Below are positions 24,212 through 32,468 of a stretch of DNA of 64,000 nucleotides, piece after piece. The notes beneath the pieces are model-generated. The model worked only from the letters and a program-made list of their open reading frames with translations. It did no database searches and was not told the DNA's origin. Every line of letters starts with the position of its first letter. The first letter of the stretch is position 1. Position numbers and translations under genes: made by a program. Source of the stretch: Archaeoglobus sp. JdFR-27 (lineage in GTDB: Archaea > Halobacteriota > Archaeoglobi > Archaeoglobales > Archaeoglobaceae). The stretch spans positions 40,804 to 104,803 of the forward strand of contig MTMO01000007.1 of NCBI GenBank assembly GCA_002011235.1, written 5' to 3'.

Positions 24212-25543
24212 TTGAGTGAAAGTGATAAAACAGAGCAGATGTTTAAGGATTTTGAGAGAGAGCCAGTTCCAGCTGAGCTTAGAAAGAACTGGCTGGAAAT
24301 GGGACTGGTATGGGTTGGAATTGGAATGTGTCTTGCCGCATTGATGCTCGGAGGTGTTGTTGGATTTGGCCTTGATTTGGCTTCCGCAGCAGGAGCGATT
24401 TTATTGGGTAGCTTGGTTTTAACAATTATAAACGCTCTGTGCTCGATTGTTGGAGCTGACACGGGCTTGTCCACTGCAATGATTGGCAGATTTGCATTTG
24501 GAGATATCGGCGTTTATATCACGGCTGCAGTACTCGCTTTAGGCTGTTACGGCTGGTTTGCCGTTCAACTCGGGTTATTCGGTGAAACTGCAGTTACTGG
24601 AATCCAGATGATTGCAGGTTTCTCTGCAAACACCCATCTCTTGATCATAATCGGCGGTATTTTGATGATTACTACCGCGATTTACGGCTATAGGGGAATC
24701 GCTTTGCTCAGTAAAATCGCCGTGCCACTGATGGTTATAATATTGCTGGCATCTCTCGTTAGAATTTTGGGTGAGCATCCATGGGGCGAGCTGATTGCAG
24801 AAGGACCGCCCGGTGATCCCATGCCCTTTGGTGTAGCAGCATCTATAATAGCCGGATCATTCATGGTTGGGGCGGTTATTGGCCCAGACATAACGAGATA
24901 TGCAAAGGATAGGAAGCATGCAGTTGGAGCTGCGATACTCGGATTCCTAATTGGTTTCAGCCTAATGGTATACCTTGGTTCAATTCTCGCCCATGCGGTT
25001 GGAGAGTGGGATGCCGTTAAGATAATGATAGGACTTGGGTGGGGATTGATAGCGATCATAGTTTTGGTGCTTGCTCAGTGGACAACAAACGATAACAATT
25101 TGTATTCTGCAGCTCTCGACCTTTCGGTTATATTCAGAACCTGGCCTAAATGGAGACTTACCTTAGTAGCCGGAATACTAGGTATTATTATTGCTTTATC
25201 AGGAATCTATGGAAAATTCGTCCAGTGGCTGATGATTCTAAGTGCGACCATACCCCCGATCGGTGGAGTCTATGTGACAGATTACTTCCTATTCAACAAG
25301 GACTTCTATCGATTTGAGAATCTTAGCAAAGTGCCTAAATGGCGTCCGTTGATGTTCATCGCTTGGATAGCAGGCTCAATAGTTGCATTCTGCACAACTC
25401 CACCTCCAACGGGATTTGGGTTGTTCACCTTAACAACAGTCTCGGCAGTTGATGCCTTTATCGTAGCAGTAATAGTCCAAGCAGTTCTTACAACTCTGTA
25501 CAGAAGAACAAAGGGAGAGTGGCCTGAGGTAACCCCAATGTGA
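24212..25543 (+). CDS. NCS1 family permease (cytosine/purine/hydantoin type)
   Basis: 443-residue LeuT-fold NCS1 symporter with about 12 membrane segments. N-terminal EREPVPAELRKNWLEMGLVW is a typical cytosolic lead-in, and the GFGLDLASAAGAILLG and NDNNLYSAALDLSV blocks mark helices 1 and 8 of the family. Members import nucleobases, allantoin or hydantoins (Mhp1 type) with Na+ or H+. TTG start at 24212, six bases after GGAGGTG. Its place between HyuA-like and racemase genes points to uptake of a cyclic amide as the cluster's substrate. Confidence 0.9.
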   Translation: MSESDKTEQMFKDFEREPVPAELRKNWLEMGLVWVGIGMCLAALMLGGVVGFGLDLASAAGAILLGSLVLTIINALCSIVGADTGLSTAMIGRFAFGDIGVYITAAVLALGCYGWFAVQLGLFGETAVTGIQMIAGFSANTHLLIIIGGILMITTAIYGYRGIALLSKIAVPLMVIILLASLVRILGEHPWGELIAEGPPGDPMPFGVAASIIAGSFMVGAVIGPDITRYAKDRKHAVGAAILGFLIGFSLMVYLGSILAHAVGEWDAVKIMIGLGWGLIAIIVLVLAQWTTNDNNLYSAALDLSVIFRTWPKWRLTLVAGILGIIIALSGIYGKFVQWLMILSATIPPIGGVYVTDYFLFNKDFYRFENLSKVPKWRPLMFIAWIAGSIVAFCTTPPPTGFGLFTLTTVSAVDAFIVAVIVQAVLTTLYRRTKGEWPEVTPM

Positions 25544-25602
25544 ATTTTTTTATCTTATTTAATTTATTCAACCTTTAATTTTTCAGAAAAGAGGTGATAG
25601 AA

Positions 25603-26331
25603 TTGAAAGAAATGAAAATTAAGGTAATAGTCCCTATAATTGTCGATGTTTTTAATGAGGAGGTTGATAGGGAATTCAAAACCTATGCTTCCGAGAAAAC
25701 CGAGATTGAAGTTGTTAATCTGGATAAGGGAACAGCATCCATTGAATCGGAATACGATGAGGCTCTTGCAGCCCCAGACATAATCAAAAAAGTTATCGAG
25801 GCAGAAAAACAGGGATTTGATGGGGTAATTATAGATTGCTTTGGAGATCCAGCGGTCAAAGCCGCGAGAGAGGTTGTAGATATACCAGTTGTTGGGGCAG
25901 CTGAACCTTCTATGCTGTTTGCCTGCTCACTGGGGCATAGGTTCTCGGTTGTCACGGTTCTGGAAAACGTTGTTCCCATGATCGAGAATATAGCAAAAGT
26001 GCTTGGTGTGTACGACAAGCTCGCTTCCGTAAGGAGTGTCGATATTCCGGTTCTCGAGTTACACGATAAGGATAAGCTGAGGAATGCCCTTTATGATGAA
26101 ATGCTGAAGGCAATTAAGGAGGATAAAGCCCATGTTTTAATATTGGGATGCACTGGAATGATGGGTTTGGCAGATGATTTGCACAACATGCTCAAAGAGG
26201 AGGGATATGATATGCCAGTCATCGATCCTGCAGCAGCATCGATCAAGTTCATGGAGGCTTTGCTGGGATTAGGGGTGAAGCAGAGCAGGTTGACCTACAT
26301 GAAACCGCCTGAAAAGGAAAGAAACGTGTAA
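25603..26331 (+). CDS. Asp/Glu/hydantoin racemase family protein
   Basis: About 242 residues. Cofactor-independent racemase with the two catalytic cysteines in GVIIDCFGDPAV and LILGCTGMMG; the mirror-symmetric two-domain fold uses one cysteine to remove and the other to add a proton. Hydantoin racemases of this family convert 5-substituted hydantoins, and others act on aspartate, glutamate or allantoin. The frame opens at GTG 25594, but AGAGGTGA lies there as ribosome binding site, so TTG 25603 is the more likely start. The location after an NCS1 permease favours the hydantoin-like reading. Confidence 0.86.
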   Translation: MKEMKIKVIVPIIVDVFNEEVDREFKTYASEKTEIEVVNLDKGTASIESEYDEALAAPDIIKKVIEAEKQGFDGVIIDCFGDPAVKAAREVVDIPVVGAAEPSMLFACSLGHRFSVVTVLENVVPMIENIAKVLGVYDKLASVRSVDIPVLELHDKDKLRNALYDEMLKAIKEDKAHVLILGCTGMMGLADDLHNMLKEEGYDMPVIDPAAASIKFMEALLGLGVKQSRLTYMKPPEKERNV

Positions 26332-26371
26332 CTAAGTGTTATTTGCTTTAAAAAATTTAAAGGATGATACC

Positions 26372-26875
26372 ATGAGCTCGATTTTTGATGTTATAAAGAA
26401 GAGAAGAAGTATCAGAAGATTTCAGAGAAAAACAGTTGAGGATGAAAAAATAAGGCAAATTTTAAATGCGGCAATCTGGGCACCCTCGGCAGGAAATCTG
26501 CAACCTTGGGTATTCATCGCAGTGAGGGAGCAAAAGAGCATAGAAAAGATTAAAGTGATGTCTCCGGGCATTTTCGATATACCAGCAGCGATCATAGTTG
26601 TTTGCAGAGATATGAAGATTGCAGAAAAGGCCGGTAACCCAGAATTATCCATTTTTGATATTGCGATGGCATCACAGAACATGCTACTAATGGCATATGA
26701 GCTTGGCCTCGGTTCTTGCCCAGTTAAATCTTTCAATCAAAAAGCAATCCAAGTACTTCTCGATCTGCCAGAGCATATAGCCCCAGAATTGTTGGTTACC
26801 CTAGGATACCCTGCAGAAGAGCCATCCCCACGTGAGAGGAGAGATGAAGTCATATTTTTTGAAAAGTATGGATGA
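26372..26875 (+). CDS. Nitroreductase family FMN protein
   Basis: 167-residue FMN-dependent oxidoreductase. The N-terminal SSIFDVIKKRRSIRRFQRKT block binds the FMN phosphate, IWAPSAGNLQPW contacts the ring, and ELGLGSCPVK is the family's central helix. Members reduce nitro groups, enones, quinones or act in cofactor biosynthesis. Codon ATG 26372 follows AAGGATGAT; the frame also opens with GTG at 26336 without a ribosome site. In this cluster a redox step on an unsaturated ring, similar to dihydropyrimidine chemistry, is a possible role; that is inference. Confidence 0.85.
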   Translation: MSSIFDVIKKRRSIRRFQRKTVEDEKIRQILNAAIWAPSAGNLQPWVFIAVREQKSIEKIKVMSPGIFDIPAAIIVVCRDMKIAEKAGNPELSIFDIAMASQNMLLMAYELGLGSCPVKSFNQKAIQVLLDLPEHIAPELLVTLGYPAEEPSPRERRDEVIFFEKYG

Positions 26876-26884
26876 GGTGAAGCC

Positions 26885-27196
26885 ATGGTGAAGGACATGG
26901 CGAAGGATGAAGATAAGGATTTGAAGGATGATCTCTTTGAGCTTTTTTGCTTCATGCTCTCAAGTGCCAGAGGACTCATGGATGAACCAAAAGTCTATGG
27001 ACCATTTAGGATCGTAGATTCAGTAAGCAGACTAATTTCCATACTTGAAAAACATCAGTTAGCTGATGATTTTTTGGTAAGAGAAAAAAAGAAAATTGAA
27101 GAGGGGAAGTATTCTGTAATGGATGGAGAAGATAAATTCAGAGAATTTTTGGATGGTTTAATGGTTGATTTTGCTGAAGAACTTAAGAAAAGATAA
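26885..27196 (+). CDS. Small acidic helical protein (DUF6092-like)
   Basis: 103 residues, highly charged, with the block DLFELFCFMLSSARGLMDEP followed by YGPFRIVDSVSRLISILE, which I associate with the DUF6092 family of short proteins of unknown function seen in catabolic clusters. No catalytic residues are evident. It starts 9 bases after the nitroreductase stop and ends 13 bases before the epimerase ATG, so it is inside the operon and probably acts as a subunit or adaptor of one of these enzymes. Confidence 0.6.
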   Translation: MVKDMAKDEDKDLKDDLFELFCFMLSSARGLMDEPKVYGPFRIVDSVSRLISILEKHQLADDFLVREKKKIEEGKYSVMDGEDKFREFLDGLMVDFAEELKKR

Positions 27197-27209
27197 CGGG
27201 AGGCTTAAA

Positions 27210-28316
27210 ATGGGAACAGAAACAAGGAAAATAACAAAAATAACCGCTGAAAAATACGATCTATCTCTTATAGAGCCGTTCAGAATTTCTTTAGGAACCA
27301 TTACAAAGGCTAACAACATTCTCGTTCGGGTTTTCTGCAACGATTCCAGCACCTTTGGAATGGGGGAGGGTTCACCCACCTACAAGATTACCGGAGATAA
27401 TCAAGCGGGATCACTATCCTTTGTAAAGGATGTCGCCCCTCTGCTCGTTGACCGAAAGTTGGACATTCAGGCGATAGACGAAATTATGAATTCATTTGTC
27501 AACATGACCGCTGCGAAAGCTGCAATCAACATAGCGATATACGATCTTATTGGCAAGGAACTTTCCAAACCCCTTTTCAAGTTACTTGGAGGATACAGAA
27601 AAGAGATAGAAACCGATCTGACGATTGGCATTCTTACACCTAAAGAAGTTAGGGAAAAAGCAATAGATGCAATTTCAAAAGGCTTTAGAATACTGAAAAT
27701 TAAGGTTGAAGGGGACGTTGAACGAGATCTAAAGAGAATTGAGGCGATTAGTGATTTAGGGATTAAAATCAGGCTTGATGCCAATCAGGGTTTTACTCCA
27801 AAAGACGCGGTAAAATTCATCCGAAAGCTATCCAGTTTTGAAATAGAATTTATCGAACAACCAGTTCCATTTTGGGACATAGATGGGTTGAAATACGTAA
27901 AGGAGAGCGGTAACATACCAGTTTTCGCAGATGAAAGCGTTCATCTGGCAAGAGATGCTTTAAAACTTGTGCAAGAGAAATGTGTGGATGGAATAAACAT
28001 CAAACTTATGAAATGTGGAGGTTTAAGCGAGGCAATTAAGATAATCAATATCGCCGAAGCTGCAGGAATCCCATGCATGATCGGCTGCATGCTCGAATCA
28101 AGAATATCCCTTACTGCTGCAGCTCATCTCGCTTTAGCTTTTAAGAACATCAAGTATGTAGACCTTGATTCGTATCTATTCTTAAAAGATGATCCAGTTT
28201 CGGGTGGAATGGAGGTTAAAAACGGGAAAATAACTGTCCCAGATAGTCCAGGATTGGGCATAACAGGTATAAGATGTATAAAAAGCAGTTATGAAAAGGA
28301 AGAAAAAAATATCTAA
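27210..28316 (+). CDS. Enolase-superfamily enzyme (dipeptide epimerase / MLE-like)
   Basis: 368 residues. MR/MLE-type (beta/alpha)7-beta barrel with the lysine pair in RILKIKVEGD, metal-binding Asp in RLDANQGF, Glu in FIEQPVPFW, Asp in FADESVH, and the second-half catalytic Lys in NIKLMKCGG. This KxK...K layout is that of L-Ala-D/L-Glu and other dipeptide epimerases and o-succinylbenzoate synthases, which abstract an alpha proton. ATG 27210 follows GGGAGGC; the longer frame from 27165 overlaps the preceding gene and is rejected. It ends the first transcription unit of the cluster. Confidence 0.87.
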   Translation: MGTETRKITKITAEKYDLSLIEPFRISLGTITKANNILVRVFCNDSSTFGMGEGSPTYKITGDNQAGSLSFVKDVAPLLVDRKLDIQAIDEIMNSFVNMTAAKAAINIAIYDLIGKELSKPLFKLLGGYRKEIETDLTIGILTPKEVREKAIDAISKGFRILKIKVEGDVERDLKRIEAISDLGIKIRLDANQGFTPKDAVKFIRKLSSFEIEFIEQPVPFWDIDGLKYVKESGNIPVFADESVHLARDALKLVQEKCVDGINIKLMKCGGLSEAIKIINIAEAAGIPCMIGCMLESRISLTAAAHLALAFKNIKYVDLDSYLFLKDDPVSGGMEVKNGKITVPDSPGLGITGIRCIKSSYEKEEKNI

Positions 28317-28352
28317 TCTTTTTAATTTACTATGTAAAAATGGAGATCGTAA

Positions 28353-28379
28353 GGTTAAACCAGTTGAACTGATTAAACC
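28353..28379. promoter_or_regulatory. 27-bp imperfect palindrome, candidate Lrp operator
   Basis: Arms GGTTAAACCAGTT and AACTGATTAAACC around a central G match at 22 of 27 positions when folded. It lies just before the Lrp-family start and after the TATA-like TTTTTAATTTAC, where a bound dimer would block the transcript; autorepression is expected for this family. Confidence 0.55.
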
Positions 28380-28391
28380 GATGTGGTTGCG

Positions 28392-28835
28392 ATGCTAGAT
28401 GATATAGACAAGGGCATTCTGAGACTCCTCCAAGAGGATGGGAACATATCCCTAAGCGAGATAGCGGACAAACTGAATGTTGGTGTAGCAACTGTTCACA
28501 GAAGAATCCAAAGGTTGAAGATGGAGAAAATAATAAAGAAGAAAATAGTGGTGATAGACCCAGAAAAGATTGGTAAGAAGATCTTTGCATTTATCGAAAT
28601 CAAAACGTCACCGAACTATGAACAAAAAATACTTGATATTCTCTCATCCTTAGAAGAAATAACGGAAGTCTATCTTGTTACCGGTGATTTTGATCTTATA
28701 GTAAAACTTGTTGTTGAAGATATAAAAGAATTCACACAGGTGATTGAGAAAATCAGGCAGATCAAAGGGGTTGTGGATACGAGGAGTGCCATAGTTATAA
28801 AAACAAAAAAGGAGGAATACAAGATAAAGATCTAG
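28392..28835 (+). CDS. Lrp/AsnC family transcription regulator
   Basis: 147 residues. N-terminal winged HTH (DIDKGILRLLQEDGNISLSE, IADKLNVGVATVHRRIQRLK) followed by the RAM ligand-binding domain (AFIEIKTSPNYEQKILDILS, VTGDFDLIVKLVVEDI, GVVDTRSAIVIK). Such proteins form octamers and sense amino acids. The position between the epimerase and the second DUF917 gene makes it the likely local regulator, responding to an amino acid released by the pathway. Frame opens at GTG 28383; ATG 28392 gives the standard N-terminus. A large palindrome overlaps its leader. Confidence 0.88.
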   Translation: MLDDIDKGILRLLQEDGNISLSEIADKLNVGVATVHRRIQRLKMEKIIKKKIVVIDPEKIGKKIFAFIEIKTSPNYEQKILDILSSLEEITEVYLVTGDFDLIVKLVVEDIKEFTQVIEKIRQIKGVVDTRSAIVIKTKKEEYKIKI

Positions 28836-28873
28836 AAAAAGATCTAATCTGAAAGATCTAAATGGGGAGTCCT

Positions 28874-29902
28874 ATGATAAAAATTTCAGAAGACTCGGTT
28901 AAAAAGATCGCAAAAGGAGCGGAAATTTTAGGAAGTGGAGGTGGGGGGCAAACCTACATCTCAGAACTCATGGCCCTCCAGACTCTTAAGGAAAATAAAA
29001 CCACCCATCTAATTGAGGCAGAGAGAGTGCCCAACAACGCTCTGGTACTTTCCGTAGCTATGATGGGGTCACCCTTAATCCTAAAAGAGAAAATACCAAA
29101 TGGATTGGAAGCTAAAAACGTTTTAAAATTGCTCGAAAATTATTTTGGAGAGGAGACATACGCTATTGTTCCAATAGAGGGGGCAGGTTTAAACTCTTTA
29201 ACGCCTATTGTAGCTGGCCTCAACCTGGGAATACCGGTGGTAGATGCTGATGGAATGGGAAGGGCATTTCCCGAGCTTCAGATGACGACCTTCCATATTT
29301 CTGGAATTTCCATCACCCCCATGGCAATTTCCGATGAGAAAGGGAACACGATATTCATAGATTCGATTAGCAACGAATACGGAGAGTGGTTCGCAAGAGG
29401 CGTAACAAGATTAATGGGAGGTTATTCATGGATCTCATGCTATGCGATGACAGGAAAAGAGCTTAAAAGGGCTGCAGTTAAAAATACCCTCTCAAAAGCT
29501 ATGGAGATCGGAGAGATCCTTTTGTCTGAATCACCTCCTGAATTAAAGCTGGAAAAGATTTGCGAATTTACAAAAGGAGCGATGCAAAAAGGGAAGGTTG
29601 AGAGAGTTAGAAGAATGAAATTCGGAAAATTCTACGGAGGAGAAGCAGAAATAATGGGGGAGGAAAAAACCAAAATTATTTTCCAGAACGAATATCTCGT
29701 TATGGAAAACCAGTCTGAAAGGGTAAGTGTACCTGATATCATAACCATAGTTGACAGTTTTACTTTAAGGCCAATTACAACTGAGGAGATCAGACCTGGA
29801 ATGAACATATACATCCTTACCATGCCTTCGGATAAAAAATGGAAGACTGAAAAAGGACTAGATGTAGTTGGGCCGAAAACATTTGGATTGGATGAAAACT
29901 GA
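28874..29902 (+). CDS. DUF917 family protein, copy 2
   Basis: 342 residues, paralogous to the protein at 21542 along the whole length: AKGAEILGSGGGGQTYISEL at the start, VDADGMGRAFPELQMTTFHI in the middle, VPDIITIVDSFT and VVGPKTFGLD near the end. The two differ at many positions elsewhere, so they are either two subunits of one enzyme or enzymes for different ring substituents. The frame opens at ATG 28862, but ATG 28874 sits after GGGGAGTCC and aligns with the start of copy 1. It is 38 bases after the Lrp gene and probably co-transcribed. Confidence 0.86.
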   Translation: MIKISEDSVKKIAKGAEILGSGGGGQTYISELMALQTLKENKTTHLIEAERVPNNALVLSVAMMGSPLILKEKIPNGLEAKNVLKLLENYFGEETYAIVPIEGAGLNSLTPIVAGLNLGIPVVDADGMGRAFPELQMTTFHISGISITPMAISDEKGNTIFIDSISNEYGEWFARGVTRLMGGYSWISCYAMTGKELKRAAVKNTLSKAMEIGEILLSESPPELKLEKICEFTKGAMQKGKVERVRRMKFGKFYGGEAEIMGEEKTKIIFQNEYLVMENQSERVSVPDIITIVDSFTLRPITTEEIRPGMNIYILTMPSDKKWKTEKGLDVVGPKTFGLDEN

Positions 29903-30046
29903 ATGGAGATTAGAAGTATTTACCGTTAAAAAATTTTCTGATTAAAACTGAATGAGGATCTAAAATCCAAATCCTAAGATCTTAAGATTCTGAGATCCTG
30001 AAATCCTAAAATTTTGAGAATATAGAATCTTAAAATTCCAAAAAAA
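29903..30046. other. A/T-rich convergent spacer with short repeats
   Basis: The words ATCCTAA, GATCTTAAGATTC and AATCTTAAAATTC recur in degenerate form between the converging DUF917 and radical SAM genes. It may hold terminators for both but no clear stem plus T-run is resolved. Confidence 0.3.
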
Positions 30047-31087
30047 TCAACGCACCAGATCAAGAGAATACCTTCTGGCTATTTCCATCGCCTCCCTCAT
30101 CTCATCGCCTCTCAGCCTCCTCGCAATCTCCGGGTAATCATAGGCTTTGTAAGTAGGATAGTACTGAAACATCAGATTAAACCTCGGATTATTTAGATTC
30201 TTTGCAACCCAGCCAGCGATCTTTTCAGTACAGCATTCGATGTGACCTGGCATAACCAAGTGCCTTATAAGTAGCTCACCGTTCTTTTCAGCTCTTTTGA
30301 AATTTCTAGTGATTACATCCCAGTAATTTTTTACTTTGCTGTACTTTAGCGCGCATTTATCATTCCCATACTTGAAATCACCGAGCCAGACATCCACAAC
30401 GTCTTCAATGATTCCCGCAAGTTCACTTGAGTGGTACATATTGGAATTCCAAACTACCGGAATGTTCGAGTCAATATTTTTCAAGATCTTTAAAATCGTA
30501 TGGGAATGCTGATCCGGGTTCCCGCCCACAAAGTTCACGTTTCTGCTCCCTTGCTTGTATCTTAAGTCCACAATTCTAGCGACGTTGGCCTCGTTAACAG
30601 GGTAGTCATCACTATAAACTATATCGTAATTCTGACAGAAAACGCAACGAAAGGTGCACCGATTGAAGAAGATCGTGTGAGAAGGAATGAGTTCAGGTTC
30701 CTCTCCCATATGCAGGAATTCAGATGAGAAATAGCTTTTTTCTCCACACTTGCAAAATCCATGCTCTTCGTAACGATTCACCTCGCACCTCCTCTCGCAG
30801 AAGTGGCAGCTTTCAAGCATCTTTTCAAGAATCTTTATTTTCAAATCAAGAAAATTAAATTTTGTAGATCTCTCCATAAACTTCTCCTTATCGATGTTGC
30901 CCGAGTCTAAAGCTTCCTTAATTTCTTTAAACTCCTCTTTCGCCTCAGTATGAATTTTTAGCAGATGATCGAGGCCGCTGGTTTTTCCTCGATCAAGATC
31001 AACCCCAACCCTTTTCGTGATCTGAAATTTTGCAATGGCATCTCCCAAATTTATCTGCCTATACCTTTCAAGTCCCACACTAAACAT
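30047..31087 (-). CDS. Radical SAM protein, PflA-like (COG1313 type)
   Basis: 346 residues. The [4Fe-4S] cluster motif is CTFRCVFCQNYD (Cx3Cx2C) near residue 145; N-terminal cysteines CHFCERRCEVNR and FCKCGE form an additional cluster or zinc site, as in the PflX/AmmeMemoRadiSam-related group. FVGGNPDQHSHTIL matches the GGEP-like SAM-binding motif. These enzymes are thought to activate glycyl-radical enzymes or modify proteins; no target is adjacent. A distinct paralogue lies at 42269. The N-terminal 90 residues are helical and unusual in length. Confidence 0.85.
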   Translation of the reverse strand: MFSVGLERYRQINLGDAIAKFQITKRVGVDLDRGKTSGLDHLLKIHTEAKEEFKEIKEALDSGNIDKEKFMERSTKFNFLDLKIKILEKMLESCHFCERRCEVNRYEEHGFCKCGEKSYFSSEFLHMGEEPELIPSHTIFFNRCTFRCVFCQNYDIVYSDDYPVNEANVARIVDLRYKQGSRNVNFVGGNPDQHSHTILKILKNIDSNIPVVWNSNMYHSSELAGIIEDVVDVWLGDFKYGNDKCALKYSKVKNYWDVITRNFKRAEKNGELLIRHLVMPGHIECCTEKIAGWVAKNLNNPRFNLMFQYYPTYKAYDYPEIARRLRGDEMREAMEIARRYSLDLVR

Positions 31088-31181
31088 TGGAAAAACAGCT
31101 TTAAAAAATTGAGGTTTTGGATGTTTGTTTTTTTACATGCTCTTAACACATCCTAACACTATACCTTAAACCTTAATCCAA

Positions 31182-32468
31182 CTACCCTTTCACTTCTACC
31201 CCTAAAAATTTCAGCCAGGGTGTATAGGTGTTCTCAACCTGAATCTTCTCTTTTCCTCCGAATTCCACTTTCTTCAGCAGATCGTAAACGTTTCCGTATA
31301 GCATCGCTGTCTTTATCGGCTTATCTTCATTCGTCAGGATCGCCGGAGCACATTCCAAGCTAAAATCTCCACTCACATGATTTGAAGTATGGGCTCCGGT
31401 GAAAGAATGGATGTACAAAGCCTTTTCATAATCCTCCTGAGCTTGAACCTGAACCAAAATGTTTGTTGGAAGCGTTATTGGATAACTATTCCTTTCCTGC
31501 CTTATTCCGTTCCCGGTTGGATCTGCTGAAACTTCTTTTGACCACTTCCAGTCTTTAAGGAAATTTTTCAGAATTCCTGATTCAACGAGAACAGTCTTTT
31601 GAGTAGGACTTCCCTCATCGTCGAAGGGAGAGCTCATAAAAAGTCCATCCTGCCTTCCATCGTCGATTAAACTGATCTCCCCAAACACCTCTTCATTCAA
31701 CCTGTTGGCGAGCGGACTTCTTCCCTTCATCACGTTCTCTATGGAAAAGGCCGGATAAAGGGCATGGAAAAGAAGCTGGTGAACTGCGAGGGGAGATAGA
31801 ACGATATCATACCTCCCAGCCTCAATTTTTCCACCCTTCGAAGAGTGAATTGCAAAGGTCGATGCGTTCTCTGCCATCCTTTCAAGATCGATGTCAACGT
31901 TGCGGGATGAAGCTAAGTCATATGCTGCTCCTTCTCCGTGCACACACTCGATAAAGGCTGAAACGAAGGTTTCCTTACTCTCCAATTCAGCTCCCGCAGA
32001 ATTTAGGATCTTTTTCTTAGTCCCTGACGCTTCAATAACACCCTCTGCAGGATTCACTCCCTTTTCCAACACTGTTGAGATTACAGTTTTTCCAGCTTCT
32101 TTCAGCCATTCCTCCGCTTCAACAACCTTTCTGTGGTATATGCTGTTAACTTTCGACAAGCCTCCTTCTGGGAAATCATCGAGCTTTTCTTCGGAGATTC
32201 TGGATATTTTCATCGCCCTCTCACAGGTTTCTATCAGAGCGTCCGGATCTGTCGTGAAGGAGAAGCCAACTCTCCCATCGATTATAACCCTTATCGCAAC
32301 ACCTTCCTCCTTCTCCACTATAAGATGCTTTATTCTTCCCTTCTCAATCCTAACTGCCTTCTTTACCTCAACCTCGTGGAATATTTCCCATGAATCTGAA
32401 TTAAACTCGAGAAACTTCACTGCAGGCTCTAAATCTATCTGGAATTCCAACTCATTCAACCCAGCCAT
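31182..32468 (-). CDS. TldE/PmbA-type subunit of the TldD/E metalloprotease
   Basis: 428 residues of the TldD/PmbA fold, without the HExxxH metal site, as expected for the regulatory TldE (PmbA) partner. Family blocks include GVAIRVIIDGRVGFSFTTDP, YDIVLSPLAVHQLLFHALYP, SPFDDEGSPTQKTVL and TNILVQ. With TldD it forms a barrel-shaped complex that degrades unfolded peptides and processes modified peptides. Its ATG follows the TldD stop directly (TGAATG), so the subunits are made together. Confidence 0.88.
   Translation of the reverse strand: MAGLNELEFQIDLEPAVKFLEFNSDSWEIFHEVEVKKAVRIEKGRIKHLIVEKEEGVAIRVIIDGRVGFSFTTDPDALIETCERAMKISRISEEKLDDFPEGGLSKVNSIYHRKVVEAEEWLKEAGKTVISTVLEKGVNPAEGVIEASGTKKKILNSAGAELESKETFVSAFIECVHGEGAAYDLASSRNVDIDLERMAENASTFAIHSSKGGKIEAGRYDIVLSPLAVHQLLFHALYPAFSIENVMKGRSPLANRLNEEVFGEISLIDDGRQDGLFMSSPFDDEGSPTQKTVLVESGILKNFLKDWKWSKEVSADPTGNGIRQERNSYPITLPTNILVQVQAQEDYEKALYIHSFTGAHTSNHVSGDFSLECAPAILTNEDKPIKTAMLYGNVYDLLKKVEFGGKEKIQVENTYTPWLKFLGVEVKG

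Noticed and set aside
29903..30046. Repeated ATCCTAA/GATCTTAAG words as a CRISPR-like array
   Set aside because: Units are short, irregular and without unique spacers; no CRISPR array or cas gene is present in the window.
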